A stretch of 12,647 nt of DNA from Ruminococcus sp. UBA1828 (GCA_002338885.1 DDJI01000021.1:11407-24053), one strand, 5' to 3'; numbered from the stretch's first letter, positions 1 through 7,822 are shown. A program made the numbers and translations. Notes: generated from the sequence alone by a model not told the origin.

Positions 1-1
1 G

Positions 2-406
2 GAGGCGCAGACAGAGTTTGCGGAGCTTCCCGAAAAGGAACAGCCGCTGCACATGGGCGAGGCGTCGGGAGATTACATCGACTGGATGGTCGATTACATA
101 TGCGATCACAGAGAGCCGGTAAAGCTGCTGCTCTGTCGGGCGGAGGGCACATCATACGAGCACTTCATTCACAACATGGTGGAGGCGGAGGTTGAATACA
201 CTCTGAAGTACATGGACGTGCTGCGAAGGCTCGGCAACGACATACCGGAGCTGAACCAGTCGCTTTGCCACATAATCGCAAGCGGAATGTTCAACGGCTT
301 GTTTGAAATAGTTGTCCACGACATGCCGCGGGAACAGGCAAAACGAGATGTGGCACAGCTGCGCACATTTTACACCGCGGGATGGCTTAAATTGATGGGA
401 CAATAG
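2..406 (+). CDS. TetR/AcrR-family transcriptional regulator, C-terminal part (5' truncated by window edge)
   Basis: An open frame enters from the left edge and ends at TAG 404-406, giving 134 residues without an N-terminal DNA-binding domain, which must lie outside the window. The visible part is all-helical and fits the ligand-binding/dimerisation domain of TetR repressors, with a stretch around DYIDWMVDYICDHREPVKLL and a C-terminal helix ending TAGWLKLMGQ. An internal ATG at 53 is not the start, because the frame is open to the window edge. The gene lies 189 bp upstream of the first ABC gene on the same strand, the usual place for a local repressor of efflux or uptake ABC operons. It is the best candidate to bind the palindromes at 558-575 and 7919-7936. 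The family call rests on fold-like pattern and context, because the diagnostic HTH is missing. Confidence 0.72.
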   Translation, partial: EAQTEFAELPEKEQPLHMGEASGDYIDWMVDYICDHREPVKLLLCRAEGTSYEHFIHNMVEAEVEYTLKYMDVLRRLGNDIPELNQSLCHIIASGMFNGLFEIVVHDMPREQAKRDVAQLRTFYTAGWLKLMGQ

Positions 407-437
407 CCGCTCCCCCTGTGAAATTTGCAGAAGAGAT

Positions 438-460
438 GAGCACATGTATTACATGTGCTC
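438..460. repeat. Perfect inverted repeat, 10-bp arms with 3-nt centre
   Basis: GAGCACATGT (438-447) and its exact reverse complement ACATGTGCTC (451-460) flank ATT. The repeat lies 31 nt after the TetR stop. As RNA it would be a strong hairpin, but no U-run follows (the next bases are CGCGCGCTG), so it is not a standard intrinsic terminator. It could be a protein-binding palindrome or a 3'-stabilising hairpin of the TetR mRNA. Its sequence is unrelated to the AGTTAGC operator. Confidence 0.6.
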
Positions 461-494
461 CGCGCGCTGCCGCTAAGGAGGCACGGCTTAATCC

Positions 495-518
495 GGCAAT
501 CAGATGCAAAAGATTGCC
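495..518 (+). other. Stem-loop in the TetR-ABC intergenic region
   Basis: GGCAATC (495-501) pairs exactly with GATTGCC (512-518) around a 10-nt loop. It is directly upstream of the small GNRA-capped hairpin and U-run at 527-548. It may be part of the TetR terminator region or of a structured leader. No known riboswitch class was recognised. Confidence 0.4.
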
Positions 519-526
519 TTGATATT

Positions 527-548
527 GGGACGGAAGTCCTGTTTTTTT
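527..548 (+). terminator. Possible short Rho-independent terminator after the TetR gene
   Basis: GGAC (528-531) pairs with GTCC (536-539), extended by a G-U pair (527/540). The stem is capped by the GNRA-type tetraloop GGAA and followed, after one G, by seven T residues (542-548). The stem is short, so efficiency is uncertain. If active it would insulate the ABC operon from TetR read-through. Confidence 0.42.
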
Positions 549-551
549 CGC

Positions 552-580
552 ATATTGAGTTAGCATATGCTAACTATAAT
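552..580 (+). promoter_or_regulatory. Promoter region of the ABC operon (P1)
   Basis: A consensus -10 box TATAAT lies at 575-580. The position 17 bp upstream (552-557, ATATTG) is a poor -35. The better hexamer TTGAGT (555-560) leaves a spacer of only 14 bp. The operator palindrome fills the spacer exactly as in the second promoter (7914-7942). The -10 box directly abuts the Shine-Dalgarno sequence (581-587), so a start site at the usual distance would remove most of the SD. The true start therefore needs checking. Confidence 0.5.
558..575. promoter_or_regulatory. 18-bp palindromic operator, copy 1
   Basis: AGTTAGCATATGCTAACT is a perfect 18-bp palindrome between the -35 region and the -10 box. 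A near-identical copy (17 of 18) sits in the same place in the promoter of the convergent ABC operon. A repressor bound here would block RNA polymerase. The adjacent TetR protein is the likeliest ligand. The TTAG/CTAA half-sites also loosely recall DtxR/IdeR metal-regulator boxes, so an iron or manganese regulator is the alternative. Confidence 0.78.
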
Positions 581-587
581 AAGGAGG
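581..587 (+). promoter_or_regulatory. Shine-Dalgarno fixing the start of the first ABC gene
   Basis: AAGGAGG lies 8 nt before the ATG at 596. It decides the start codon against an in-frame GTG at 455, which would add 47 residues that read through the hairpin, terminator and operator DNA. Confidence 0.85.
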
Positions 588-595
588 TAATACAT

Positions 596-2398
596 ATGAA
601 AAAGCAGAAGAAAGGCGATATAGCCGCACTGCTTGAATACGCAGGCAGTCACAGGGCGCTGACCTTTTTAGGGCTGGCGCTGTCGGGAGTGTCAATGCTT
701 TTGAGCATGGCTCCGTACATATGCATATGGCTTGCGGCAAGGGATTTGATTGCCGTTGCCCCCGACTGGGCAAAAGCCGAAAACGTCGCCGAATACGGAT
801 GGTGGGCGTTCGGGTTTGCTGTCGGCGGAATAGTCATATACTTTTTGGGGCTTATGTGCACTCACCTTGCGGCGTTTCGCACGGCTTCAAACATACGCAA
901 AAAGGGCGTTGCGCATCTGATGAAAGCGCCGCTCGGGTATTTTGACTCAAACGCATCGGGGCTTATAAGAGGGCGTCTTGACGCAGCGGCGGCCGACACC
1001 GAGACGCTTCTTGCGCACAACCTTGCGGACATCGTGGGAACGGTTGTATTGTTTGTTGCGATGATCGTCATGATGTTTGTTTTCGACTGGAGAATGGGCG
1101 CCGCATGCCTGCTTGCTGCGGTAATATCGGTCATTGCGATGTTTTCCATGATGGGCGGCAAGAACGTAGGGCTTATGGCGGAGTACCAGGCCGCGCAGGA
1201 CAGAATGACAAAGGCGGGAACGGAATATGTTCGAGGAATACCTGTCGTGAAGATATTCCAGCAGACCGTTTATTCCTTCCGCGCGCTGAAAGAGGCAATC
1301 GAGGACTACAGCACAAAGGCTGAATACTATCAGTCAAACGTCTGCCGTGTGCCTCAGTCGGTAAACCTGACATTTACCGAGGGTGCGTTTGTATTTTTGG
1401 TGCCGGTTGCGCTGTTTTTGGCACCGGGAGCGCTTTCTTCGGGGGATTTTGCGGGCTTTGTGACAAACTTCGCTTTTTATGCGGTGTTCTCGGCGATAAT
1501 ATCAACCGCACTTGCAAGGATAATGTTTGCCTCTGCGGGAACTATGCTTGCGCAGACGTCTATGGGACGAATCAATCAGGTCATGAGTGCTCCGACGCTC
1601 ACGCCTCCCTCAAATCCCAAGGTTCCAACCTCAAACCGCGTCGAATTTAAGGACGTCAGCTTCAAATACGAAGGCGCCGAAACCTTTGCCCTCAGCCATG
1701 TGTCGTTTGCGGCGGAGGCGGGTCAGACAATAGCGCTTGTAGGGCCGTCAGGCGGAGGAAAGACCACAGCCGCAAGCTTAATCCCGCGCTTTTGGGATGC
1801 GACAAGCGGCACGGTTGAAGTGGGCGGCATAGACGTTAAGCAGATAGACCCGCATGTGCTGATGGACAAAGTTGCGTTTGTGTTCCAAAACAGCAGGCTG
1901 TTTAAGGCGTCAATACTTGAAAACGTCCGAGCCGCAAAGCCAAACGCCACGATTGAGCAGGTGATGGCGGCGCTTCGCACGGCGCAGTGTCAGGACATAC
2001 TTGAAAAGCTGCCGGACGGAATTAACACGCAGATAGGCTCTGAAGGAACATACCTGTCCGGCGGCGAGCAGCAGCGCATAGCGCTTGCACGTGCTATCTT
2101 AAAGGATGCGCCGATAGTGGTTCTTGACGAGGCCTCGGCGTTTGCCGATCCGGAAAACGAGGTGCTTATTCAAAAGGCGTTTTCCGCGCTCACAAAAGAC
2201 CGCACCGTTATTATGATAGCTCACAGGCTTTCCACTGTTGTAGGTGCAGATCAGATAGTTGTTTTGGACGAAGGACGGGTTGTCGAAAAAGGCACGCATG
2301 AGCAGCTTGCCGCAGCTGACGGGCTGTATGCCAAGATGTGGGCCGACTACAACCACGCCGTTATGTGGAAACTCACAGGCGACAAGGAGGCAAAATAA
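596..2398 (+). CDS. ABC half-transporter (permease-ATPase fusion), YbtP/YbtQ/IrtA-like
   Basis: This 600-residue membrane protein joins an exporter-fold transmembrane domain (about residues 20-325) to an ATPase domain (about 348-590). The ATPase motifs are complete: Walker A GPSGGGKT at 383-390, Q-loop Gln431, signature LSGGE at 487-491, Walker B IVVLDE at 507-512, and H-loop His543. The D-loop reads SAFAD instead of SALD, a form I associate with the siderophore-linked YbtPQ/IrtAB branch. The stretch LAAFRTASNIRKKG to PLGYFDSNASGLIRGRL (91-128) and the LAHNLAD segment also fit that branch. The gene heads a two-gene operon, and its partner's ATG follows its stop immediately. It probably forms a heterodimer with that partner. 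YbtPQ and IrtAB import metal-siderophores despite an exporter fold, but multidrug export is a fair alternative. The substrate is unknown. Confidence 0.9.
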   Translation: MKKQKKGDIAALLEYAGSHRALTFLGLALSGVSMLLSMAPYICIWLAARDLIAVAPDWAKAENVAEYGWWAFGFAVGGIVIYFLGLMCTHLAAFRTASNIRKKGVAHLMKAPLGYFDSNASGLIRGRLDAAAADTETLLAHNLADIVGTVVLFVAMIVMMFVFDWRMGAACLLAAVISVIAMFSMMGGKNVGLMAEYQAAQDRMTKAGTEYVRGIPVVKIFQQTVYSFRALKEAIEDYSTKAEYYQSNVCRVPQSVNLTFTEGAFVFLVPVALFLAPGALSSGDFAGFVTNFAFYAVFSAIISTALARIMFASAGTMLAQTSMGRINQVMSAPTLTPPSNPKVPTSNRVEFKDVSFKYEGAETFALSHVSFAAEAGQTIALVGPSGGGKTTAASLIPRFWDATSGTVEVGGIDVKQIDPHVLMDKVAFVFQNSRLFKASILENVRAAKPNATIEQVMAALRTAQCQDILEKLPDGINTQIGSEGTYLSGGEQQRIALARAILKDAPIVVLDEASAFADPENEVLIQKAFSALTKDRTVIMIAHRLSTVVGADQIVVLDEGRVVEKGTHEQLAAADGLYAKMWADYNHAVMWKLTGDKEAK

Positions 2399-4150
2399 AT
2401 GTTCGGCAGGAAATTTCAGCGCAAGTATGCTTTGACCGATCAGGGCGTGAAAAACACGAAAAAGGGTGCGTTTTGGACGGTCATAGTCAACCTGATAGTT
2501 ATGTGCGGAGTGGGAATACTCTATTTGATGATGGCAGGGTTTATGGGCACGCTTACAGACGGCGATCCCCTGCCGAGCGCAGTTCTTATAATATCGCTGA
2601 CCGTGCTGTTTGTGATATTGTCCTTTGTGACGCACATTCAGCAGTACGTGTGCACGTACGGGCTTGTGTACAATGAGGTCAAAAACACCCGCCTGAGCTT
2701 GGCGGAGCGGCTAAGAAAGCTCCCCCTCGGATACTTCGGAAAGCGCGACCTTGCGGATTTGACAGAAACGCTTATGGGAGATGTAAACCGCATGGAGCAC
2801 GTATGGAGCCATGTGTTGGGCTACCTCTACGGAGCATATATTTCCACGGCAATTATTGCGGTATGCCTTTTGATATACGACTGGCGGCTTGCAATAGCAT
2901 GCCTGTGGGGCGTGCCGGTTGCTTTCGGGCTGCTCTTCGGCAGCCGCAAGCTCGCCGCAAATGCATCCAAGCGCACAAAGAAAGCTGCGGTTACAGTGTC
3001 TGACGGAATACAGGAGGCGCTTGAAAACGTGCGTGAAATACGCGCGACAAACCAGGAAAGCAGATATCTCGACGGCTTGAACAAAAAGATAGACGACCAC
3101 GAAAGAACCATGATACGAGGAGAGCTGTCAAACGGGCTGTTTGTCAATGCGGCAAGCGTCATAATGCGCTTAGGCGTTGCGACAACCATTCTTGTGGGCG
3201 CAAATCTGATACTTGCGGGGCAGATAGATTTTATGCTGCTGTTCTTGTTTTTGCTCGTCATCACAAGGGTGTATGCTCCCTTCGATCAGAGCCTTGCGCT
3301 CATAGCTGAGATGTTTATTTCTCAGGTATCGGCCGACCGCATGAACGAAGTATATGAAATGCCTACTGCTGAAGGCAGCAAGGAATTTAAGCCGAACGGC
3401 CACAGCATAGTATTTGACCATGTCAGCTTTGCATACGACGACAAAAACGGCAAGGACGTGTTAGACGATGTGAGCTTCACCGCAAAAGAAGGCGAAATAA
3501 CCGCGCTCGTCGGGCCTTCCGGCTCCGGAAAGAGCACATGCGCAAAGCTCGCGGCAAGGCTGTGGGACGTGACGGGCGGAAGTATCAAAGTCGGCGGAGT
3601 GGACATATCCACCGTAGACCCCGAGACGCTTTTGAGCGATTATTCAATGGTATTTCAGGACGTTGTGCTCTTTGACGACACCGTGATGGAGAACATCCGC
3701 TTAGGAAAGCACGGTGCGACGGATGAAGAAGTCCTCGCCGCCGCAAAGGCAGCAAACTGCGATGAGTTTGTGCGCAAGCTGCCAAACGGCTACAACACCG
3801 CTATAGGCGAAAACGGAACAAGGCTTTCGGGCGGAGAGCGTCAGAGGATATCGATAGCAAGGGCGCTTTTGAAGGATGCGCCGATAGTGCTGCTTGACGA
3901 GGCAACCGCAAGCCTTGATGTCGAGAACGAGACAAAGGTTCAGGGTGCGCTTTCACGGCTTCTTTACGGCAAGACCGTTTTGGTCATAGCGCACAGGATG
4001 AGAACCGTTGAGGCGGCGGACAAAATCGTCGTTTTGGCCGACGGAAAGGTTGCGCAGGTTGGTGCGCCCGAAAAGCTTATGGCTGAGAACGGATTGTTTA
4101 AGAGAATGGTTGAGCTGCAAAAGCAAAGTGCAGGATGGAAACTTGAATAA
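2399..4150 (+). CDS. ABC half-transporter (permease-ATPase fusion), partner subunit, YbtQ/IrtB-like
   Basis: This 583-residue protein has about six membrane segments in residues 25-310 and an ATPase domain from about 336 to the end. Motifs are Walker A GPSGSGKST (372-380), Q-loop Gln420, LSGGE (476-480), Walker B IVLLDE (496-501), D-loop SLD and H-loop His532. Both nucleotide sites of the presumed heterodimer should therefore be catalytically competent. The PLGYFGKRDLADLTETLMGD segment (109-128) matches the coupling region of IrtB/YbtQ-type subunits. Its ATG follows the TAA of the upstream gene with no gap, and its SD AAGGAGG (2384-2390) lies inside the end of that gene, so the two are translationally coupled. 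Transcription ends at the hairpin 4180-4220. The substrate cannot be read from the sequence. Confidence 0.9.
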   Translation: MFGRKFQRKYALTDQGVKNTKKGAFWTVIVNLIVMCGVGILYLMMAGFMGTLTDGDPLPSAVLIISLTVLFVILSFVTHIQQYVCTYGLVYNEVKNTRLSLAERLRKLPLGYFGKRDLADLTETLMGDVNRMEHVWSHVLGYLYGAYISTAIIAVCLLIYDWRLAIACLWGVPVAFGLLFGSRKLAANASKRTKKAAVTVSDGIQEALENVREIRATNQESRYLDGLNKKIDDHERTMIRGELSNGLFVNAASVIMRLGVATTILVGANLILAGQIDFMLLFLFLLVITRVYAPFDQSLALIAEMFISQVSADRMNEVYEMPTAEGSKEFKPNGHSIVFDHVSFAYDDKNGKDVLDDVSFTAKEGEITALVGPSGSGKSTCAKLAARLWDVTGGSIKVGGVDISTVDPETLLSDYSMVFQDVVLFDDTVMENIRLGKHGATDEEVLAAAKAANCDEFVRKLPNGYNTAIGENGTRLSGGERQRISIARALLKDAPIVLLDEATASLDVENETKVQGALSRLLYGKTVLVIAHRMRTVEAADKIVVLADGKVAQVGAPEKLMAENGLFKRMVELQKQSAGWKLE

Positions 4151-4179
4151 AGCAAGCATCACTACTTGGGCATACATAT

Positions 4180-4220
4180 AAAAAGAACGGGACGGATAGT
4201 TAATCCGTCCCGTTCTTTTT
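4180..4220. terminator. Bidirectional Rho-independent terminator between convergent ABC operons
   Basis: An 18-bp perfect stem (4180-4197 with 4203-4220) encloses the loop AGTTA. The G/C core is GAACGGGACGGAT. It is flanked by A5 on the left and T5 on the right, so a U-run is made on either strand. It lies 29 nt after the + strand ABC stop and 109 nt after the - strand ABC stop, and serves both operons. The rest of 4151-4329 shows nothing else. Confidence 0.93.
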
Positions 4221-4329
4221 GTGCAGATATATATCAGGTCTGTGTATGGCGTGTAACTTAAATGGGTTTTGGCATGCGTACTCCGTTATCTTTTACGGCT
4301 CAGCCATCGCCGGCACAATGTACAGGCAA

Positions 4330-6069
4330 TCACCTTTGATGAGATTTATCCTCGGTTTTAGCCACTCTGCCGTCCTCAAGGTGAATAATCCTGTCACAGT
4401 CGGTGAGGGTTGAGCGCCTGTGCGAAACTATGAGCACCATTTTGTCGCTACATTCATCCCTGAGCGTTTGCAAAAGCTCCTTTTCATGCAGCACATCAAG
4501 GCTGCTTGTAGGCTCGTCCATCACAATGACATCGGGGTTCATCAGCATTGTGCGCGCTATTCCCACGCGCTGACGCTCTCCGCCGGACAGCCTTGCAGCC
4601 ATCTGTCCCATCTGTGTATCGTATCCGTCTGGGAGGGTTTTTATGAAATCGGCTATTCCCGCTCTTTTAGCGGCCTGCTCTATTTCCTGTGCCGAGGCGT
4701 CAGGTCTGCCCAAAGCGATATTTTGCGCAATACTTCCGTCGAACAAGAACGTGTCCTGCTCCAAAACTGCGATTCTCGAATGAAGTTCATTCAGGGATAT
4801 GTTTTCTATCGGTATGCCGTTTAAGAGGATTTGTCCCTCCGATACATTCCAAAAGCGCAGAAGAAGTCTTAAAACAGTGGATTTTCCGACGCCGCTCTGA
4901 CCTACTATTCCTATCTTTTCGTTTCCCGAAACGCTCAGGCAAAAGTCTTTCAGAACGCTCTTTGTCTCGCAAGCGGGTGCGCCGTCACATTTTCCATATG
5001 AAAATCCGACGTGGTCAAATTCAATGCTGTGGATTTTGCCGCAGGGCTGCGGCTCAGGCGATTCTGTGACCTGCGGCGAAGTGTCCTCAATCTGAAACAG
5101 GCGTTCGGCGGCGGCATACGTTTCAAGAAGGCTTGAGACCACCGTCGTCAGCGACTGAGTGGAGGAAAACGAAGCGGATGCGACAAACGAAAGCACGACA
5201 GTGCCTATAGGGTTCGGCGCTCCGGATGCGGCAAGCCACGAAGCCACGGCTATGACCAAAATCCTCGCCAGGTATACAAAGAACGCAGGAGCCGCAGAAA
5301 CCGTTTGTCTGTGGAGTGTCATTCCGTGAGCTGCGCGGTTGATTTCGGCATTCTTTTGACGCACCTGTTCCATCTTTTTTGCGCCGAAGCCGAAAATCTG
5401 TATATCGCGCAAGCCGTATACGCTTTCAAGGACAAGCGATTTCATCTTGCCCAAGCCCGCTCTGTATCTCATGCCGACGCCCCGTCCCGCCTTTACGGCT
5501 ATAAGGGGAAACACCACGCTGACTATCAGGTAAACGGGCAAGAGCACCGCAGCAAAGAGCGGTTGATACCACAGCGCCAGTCCCAAGGTGACGCATGGCA
5601 GGATTATAACCGTAAACATCGGCCCGATCGTGTGTGCAAAGAAGAATTCAACGGTTTCTATGTCCGAAACGGCGATGCTCAAGATGTCGCCCTTTTCTTT
5701 ATCCATAAGGCATGCCGGTGCGAGCTTTCTTATGGTCTCAAACAGCTTTACTCTCATGCCCGCCAAAAGCTCATACGCCCCTGCGTGCGAGACCACGCCC
5801 TCAAAATACCTGCCCAAAACTATAAGCAGCGCCGACAAAGCCATGAGCGCACCGTACAGCCATGCAAAGCCTTCAACCATGCCTGCGCACACAAGCAGCA
5901 GCATTGCCCCGAATCCCATAAGTCCCAGCTGAGCTAAGTTGCCCACAATGCTTGCTATGGTGGAGACAACGAGTTTGCGCTTTGCGGGAGCGGCCATATG
6001 CAAAAGCCTCTTTGTCATCGTGGGAACGGAGTATGCAAACTTTTTTCTTCTCGAGGGCTTATTATGCAT
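4330..6069 (-). CDS. ABC half-transporter, CydC-like (thiol/heme exporter family)
   Basis: The protein has 579 residues. The start ATG at 6067-6069 overlaps the upstream gene's stop by 8 nt, with a GAGAGGAG ribosome site upstream. An in-frame start at 6120 is possible but would lie deep inside the upstream gene. The transmembrane domain covers about 30-325. RYFEGVVSHAGAYELLAGMRVKLF (87-110) and the GDILSIAVSDIE segment (127-138) are CydC-like. The ATPase has Walker A GQSGVGKST (390-398), Gln438, LSGGE (494-498), Walker B VIVMDE (514-519) and His550. An insertion after the A-loop Tyr358 carries two Cys (361, 367). In E. coli, CydDC has been described as exporting cysteine and glutathione and as a heme transporter needed for cytochrome bd assembly. 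No cydAB genes are seen here, so a specialised paralogue is likely. Confidence 0.88.
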   Translation of the reverse strand: MHNKPSRRKKFAYSVPTMTKRLLHMAAPAKRKLVVSTIASIVGNLAQLGLMGFGAMLLLVCAGMVEGFAWLYGALMALSALLIVLGRYFEGVVSHAGAYELLAGMRVKLFETIRKLAPACLMDKEKGDILSIAVSDIETVEFFFAHTIGPMFTVIILPCVTLGLALWYQPLFAAVLLPVYLIVSVVFPLIAVKAGRGVGMRYRAGLGKMKSLVLESVYGLRDIQIFGFGAKKMEQVRQKNAEINRAAHGMTLHRQTVSAAPAFFVYLARILVIAVASWLAASGAPNPIGTVVLSFVASASFSSTQSLTTVVSSLLETYAAAERLFQIEDTSPQVTESPEPQPCGKIHSIEFDHVGFSYGKCDGAPACETKSVLKDFCLSVSGNEKIGIVGQSGVGKSTVLRLLLRFWNVSEGQILLNGIPIENISLNELHSRIAVLEQDTFLFDGSIAQNIALGRPDASAQEIEQAAKRAGIADFIKTLPDGYDTQMGQMAARLSGGERQRVGIARTMLMNPDVIVMDEPTSSLDVLHEKELLQTLRDECSDKMVLIVSHRRSTLTDCDRIIHLEDGRVAKTEDKSHQR

Positions 6070-7822
6070 TTTCCTCACGCTCCTCTCCCAGTTTCTCGAG
6101 CTTTTCCTGCTCATAAACAAGGCTGCGGTACAGTCCGCCGCGGCTCATAAGTGTTTCGTGCGTGCCGCTTTGAGATATGGCGCCGTTTTCCAAAACGTAA
6201 ATGATATCGGCGTTTTGTATGGTGGAAAGTCTGTGTGAAATGATTATCAGCGTTTTAGAACCCGAAATGTCGTTTATGCAGTTCCAGATCTCCTGCTCGC
6301 TGTCCATATCTACGCTCGACGTTGCCTCGTCAAATATGATGTATTCCGCCTTGCAAAGGAGCGCTCTCGCTATTCCTATCTTTTGACGCTGACCGCCGGA
6401 AAGCTTTTCGCCCGCATCACCGACCGGAGTGTTGAGTCCCTCCGGCTGAGCTGCAATCCAGTTATCGAGGCGAACCTCTCTCAGCACCTCCAAAAGCTCG
6501 CCGTCGGATGCATCGGGGGCTGCCATGCGCAGATTTTCCGCCACTGTTCCGCTGTACAGGCTGACTGTCTGCGGAACCATTATTATATGCCTGCGCAGCT
6601 CATCGGGAGTCATGATTGTTACGTCTCTGCCCTCGATAAGGATTCTGCCCTGCTCGGGGTCATAAAAGCGCATCAGCAGCGCGGCGATGGTTGACTTTCC
6701 GCTTCCGGACAGACCCACAAGCGCCGTCGATTTGCCTTTCGGGATGTCAATGGACACGTCCTTTAAAGCCGCTCCCCTGCCGCGATAGCTAAAGCTGATA
6801 TTCTCTAAGCGTATGCCGTCATATGGATGCTCTTGCGTGGGGAGATTCGGGTTATACGGGCGTGAAGTGTCAATTGCCAAAAGCTTTTCAACCTTATCCG
6901 CCGCGGAAACGCCTGCAAGTGCAGAATGCGTTGCGCTCATAAGCGTTCTGACCGAGCCGAAAAAGCCAAAGGAAAGCATGAGCACCATAAGGCCGTCAGA
7001 AAAAAGTATCTTTCCGGAGGTCATCTGCCATGCGGCAATAAAAGCCGAAACCGCAACCGCTCCGTATATCAAACCGTCCGTGAGGAAAAATGACGAAAAG
7101 TTCACCTTCATCACGTCCATGACCTTCTTGTTGAAGTTCTGCGACTTCTCGCAAAGGGTTTTCTGTCTGTCCTCGTCCCGCCCAAAGAGTTTAAGCGTTC
7201 CGATTCCCCTCACGCTTTCCAAATAATATCCGGTCAAGTCCTCCATGGAGTCCCAATACTCCGTTTTCAGCTTTTCAATATGTCTGCGGAAAACATTGTT
7301 CAAAGGCAGGAGCATAATGGATATGACGAACAGTATGACAGCCGACGCAAAAGAAACGCTTTGCAGCTGAAAGAACAGATAAATCGGCGCGGCTATGCTG
7401 TATATCAAGCCCGGCAGGTATCTGCTGTAATAAATCTGCATTGATTCGACGCCGTCCACCGAGGACGTTATGGCGGATGTCGGACCCATCTTTTCGATGT
7501 TGCCCACGTCAAGTGTCAGAACCTTTGAAAAAATGTCGGTGCGCAGCGACTGGCGTGCCTTTGCCGTACAGCGATACTCCGCCTCTCCCGTCAAAAGCTC
7601 GAGCACAAGCATTGCCGCCGCAATTGCAAGCGCCGACAGCACCGCACCGACGGCGTCGGATACGGTCATCGAGGGCGAAGATATATTTCCCAAAAATCCG
7701 GACATCACCTTAGAAAACTGCGCAAGCCCCACCAAAACCGCAAGCTTCAGTGCGGCTATTAAGATTATCCACCGCCACAGACCCTTTGCCATCCTGAGCA
7801 AGGTCTTATTTAAAAGCAGCAT
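6062..7822 (-). CDS. ABC half-transporter, CydD-like (thiol/heme exporter family)
   Basis: This 586-residue protein is first in the - strand operon. The ATG at 7820-7822 is chosen because AGAGGGA lies about 6 nt upstream; a TTG at 7864 would add only 14 residues. The membrane domain covers about 15-310. The YRCTAKARQSLRTDIFSKVL segment (83-102) and the IYYSRYLPGLIYSIAAPIYL segment (130-149) closely match the CydD pattern, with its aromatic-YLP...P motif. ATPase motifs are Walker A GLSGSGKST (370-378), Gln418, LSGGQ (474-478), Walker B YIIFDE (494-499) and His530. It should pair with the overlapping CydC-like subunit. Its promoter carries the same operator as the YbtPQ-like operon, so the two transporters probably act in the same response. 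The tail (about 570-586) is charged and Glu-rich. The cargo is unknown. Confidence 0.88.
   Translation of the reverse strand: MLLLNKTLLRMAKGLWRWIILIAALKLAVLVGLAQFSKVMSGFLGNISSPSMTVSDAVGAVLSALAIAAAMLVLELLTGEAEYRCTAKARQSLRTDIFSKVLTLDVGNIEKMGPTSAITSSVDGVESMQIYYSRYLPGLIYSIAAPIYLFFQLQSVSFASAVILFVISIMLLPLNNVFRRHIEKLKTEYWDSMEDLTGYYLESVRGIGTLKLFGRDEDRQKTLCEKSQNFNKKVMDVMKVNFSSFFLTDGLIYGAVAVSAFIAAWQMTSGKILFSDGLMVLMLSFGFFGSVRTLMSATHSALAGVSAADKVEKLLAIDTSRPYNPNLPTQEHPYDGIRLENISFSYRGRGAALKDVSIDIPKGKSTALVGLSGSGKSTIAALLMRFYDPEQGRILIEGRDVTIMTPDELRRHIIMVPQTVSLYSGTVAENLRMAAPDASDGELLEVLREVRLDNWIAAQPEGLNTPVGDAGEKLSGGQRQKIGIARALLCKAEYIIFDEATSSVDMDSEQEIWNCINDISGSKTLIIISHRLSTIQNADIIYVLENGAISQSGTHETLMSRGGLYRSLVYEQEKLEKLGEEREENA

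Noticed and set aside
475..545. Cyclic-di-GMP or other known riboswitch (GGGACGGAAGTCC recalls part of the GEMM-I core)
   Set aside because: The rest of the conserved core and the second stem are missing; the match is limited to a short GNRA hairpin.
504..563. Nineteen-codon ORF in the leader as a regulatory peptide
   Set aside because: The nearest SD-like sequence (475-481) is 22 nt from its ATG, too far for normal initiation, and the frame overlaps the operator.
558..575. Operator as a DtxR/IdeR iron box
   Set aside because: The half-sites share TTAG/CTAA, but the centre and outer bases differ from the IdeR consensus as I know it, and a TetR gene is adjacent. Kept only as an alternative.
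455..595. In-frame GTG at 455 as the start of the first ABC gene (47 extra residues)
   Set aside because: The added stretch crosses the palindrome, terminator-like hairpin and operator, has no membrane or coil signature, and the perfect SD at 581-587 points to ATG 596.
2099..2635. 178-codon open frame on the - strand across the ABC gene junction
   Set aside because: It is antisense to two well-supported ABC genes, is rich in His/Cys/Arg as expected of a shadow frame, and has no domain pattern.
5305..5937. 210-codon open frame on the + strand
   Set aside because: It is the mirror of the CydC-like membrane domain; its composition is basic and low in hydrophobic runs, and no ribosome site precedes it.
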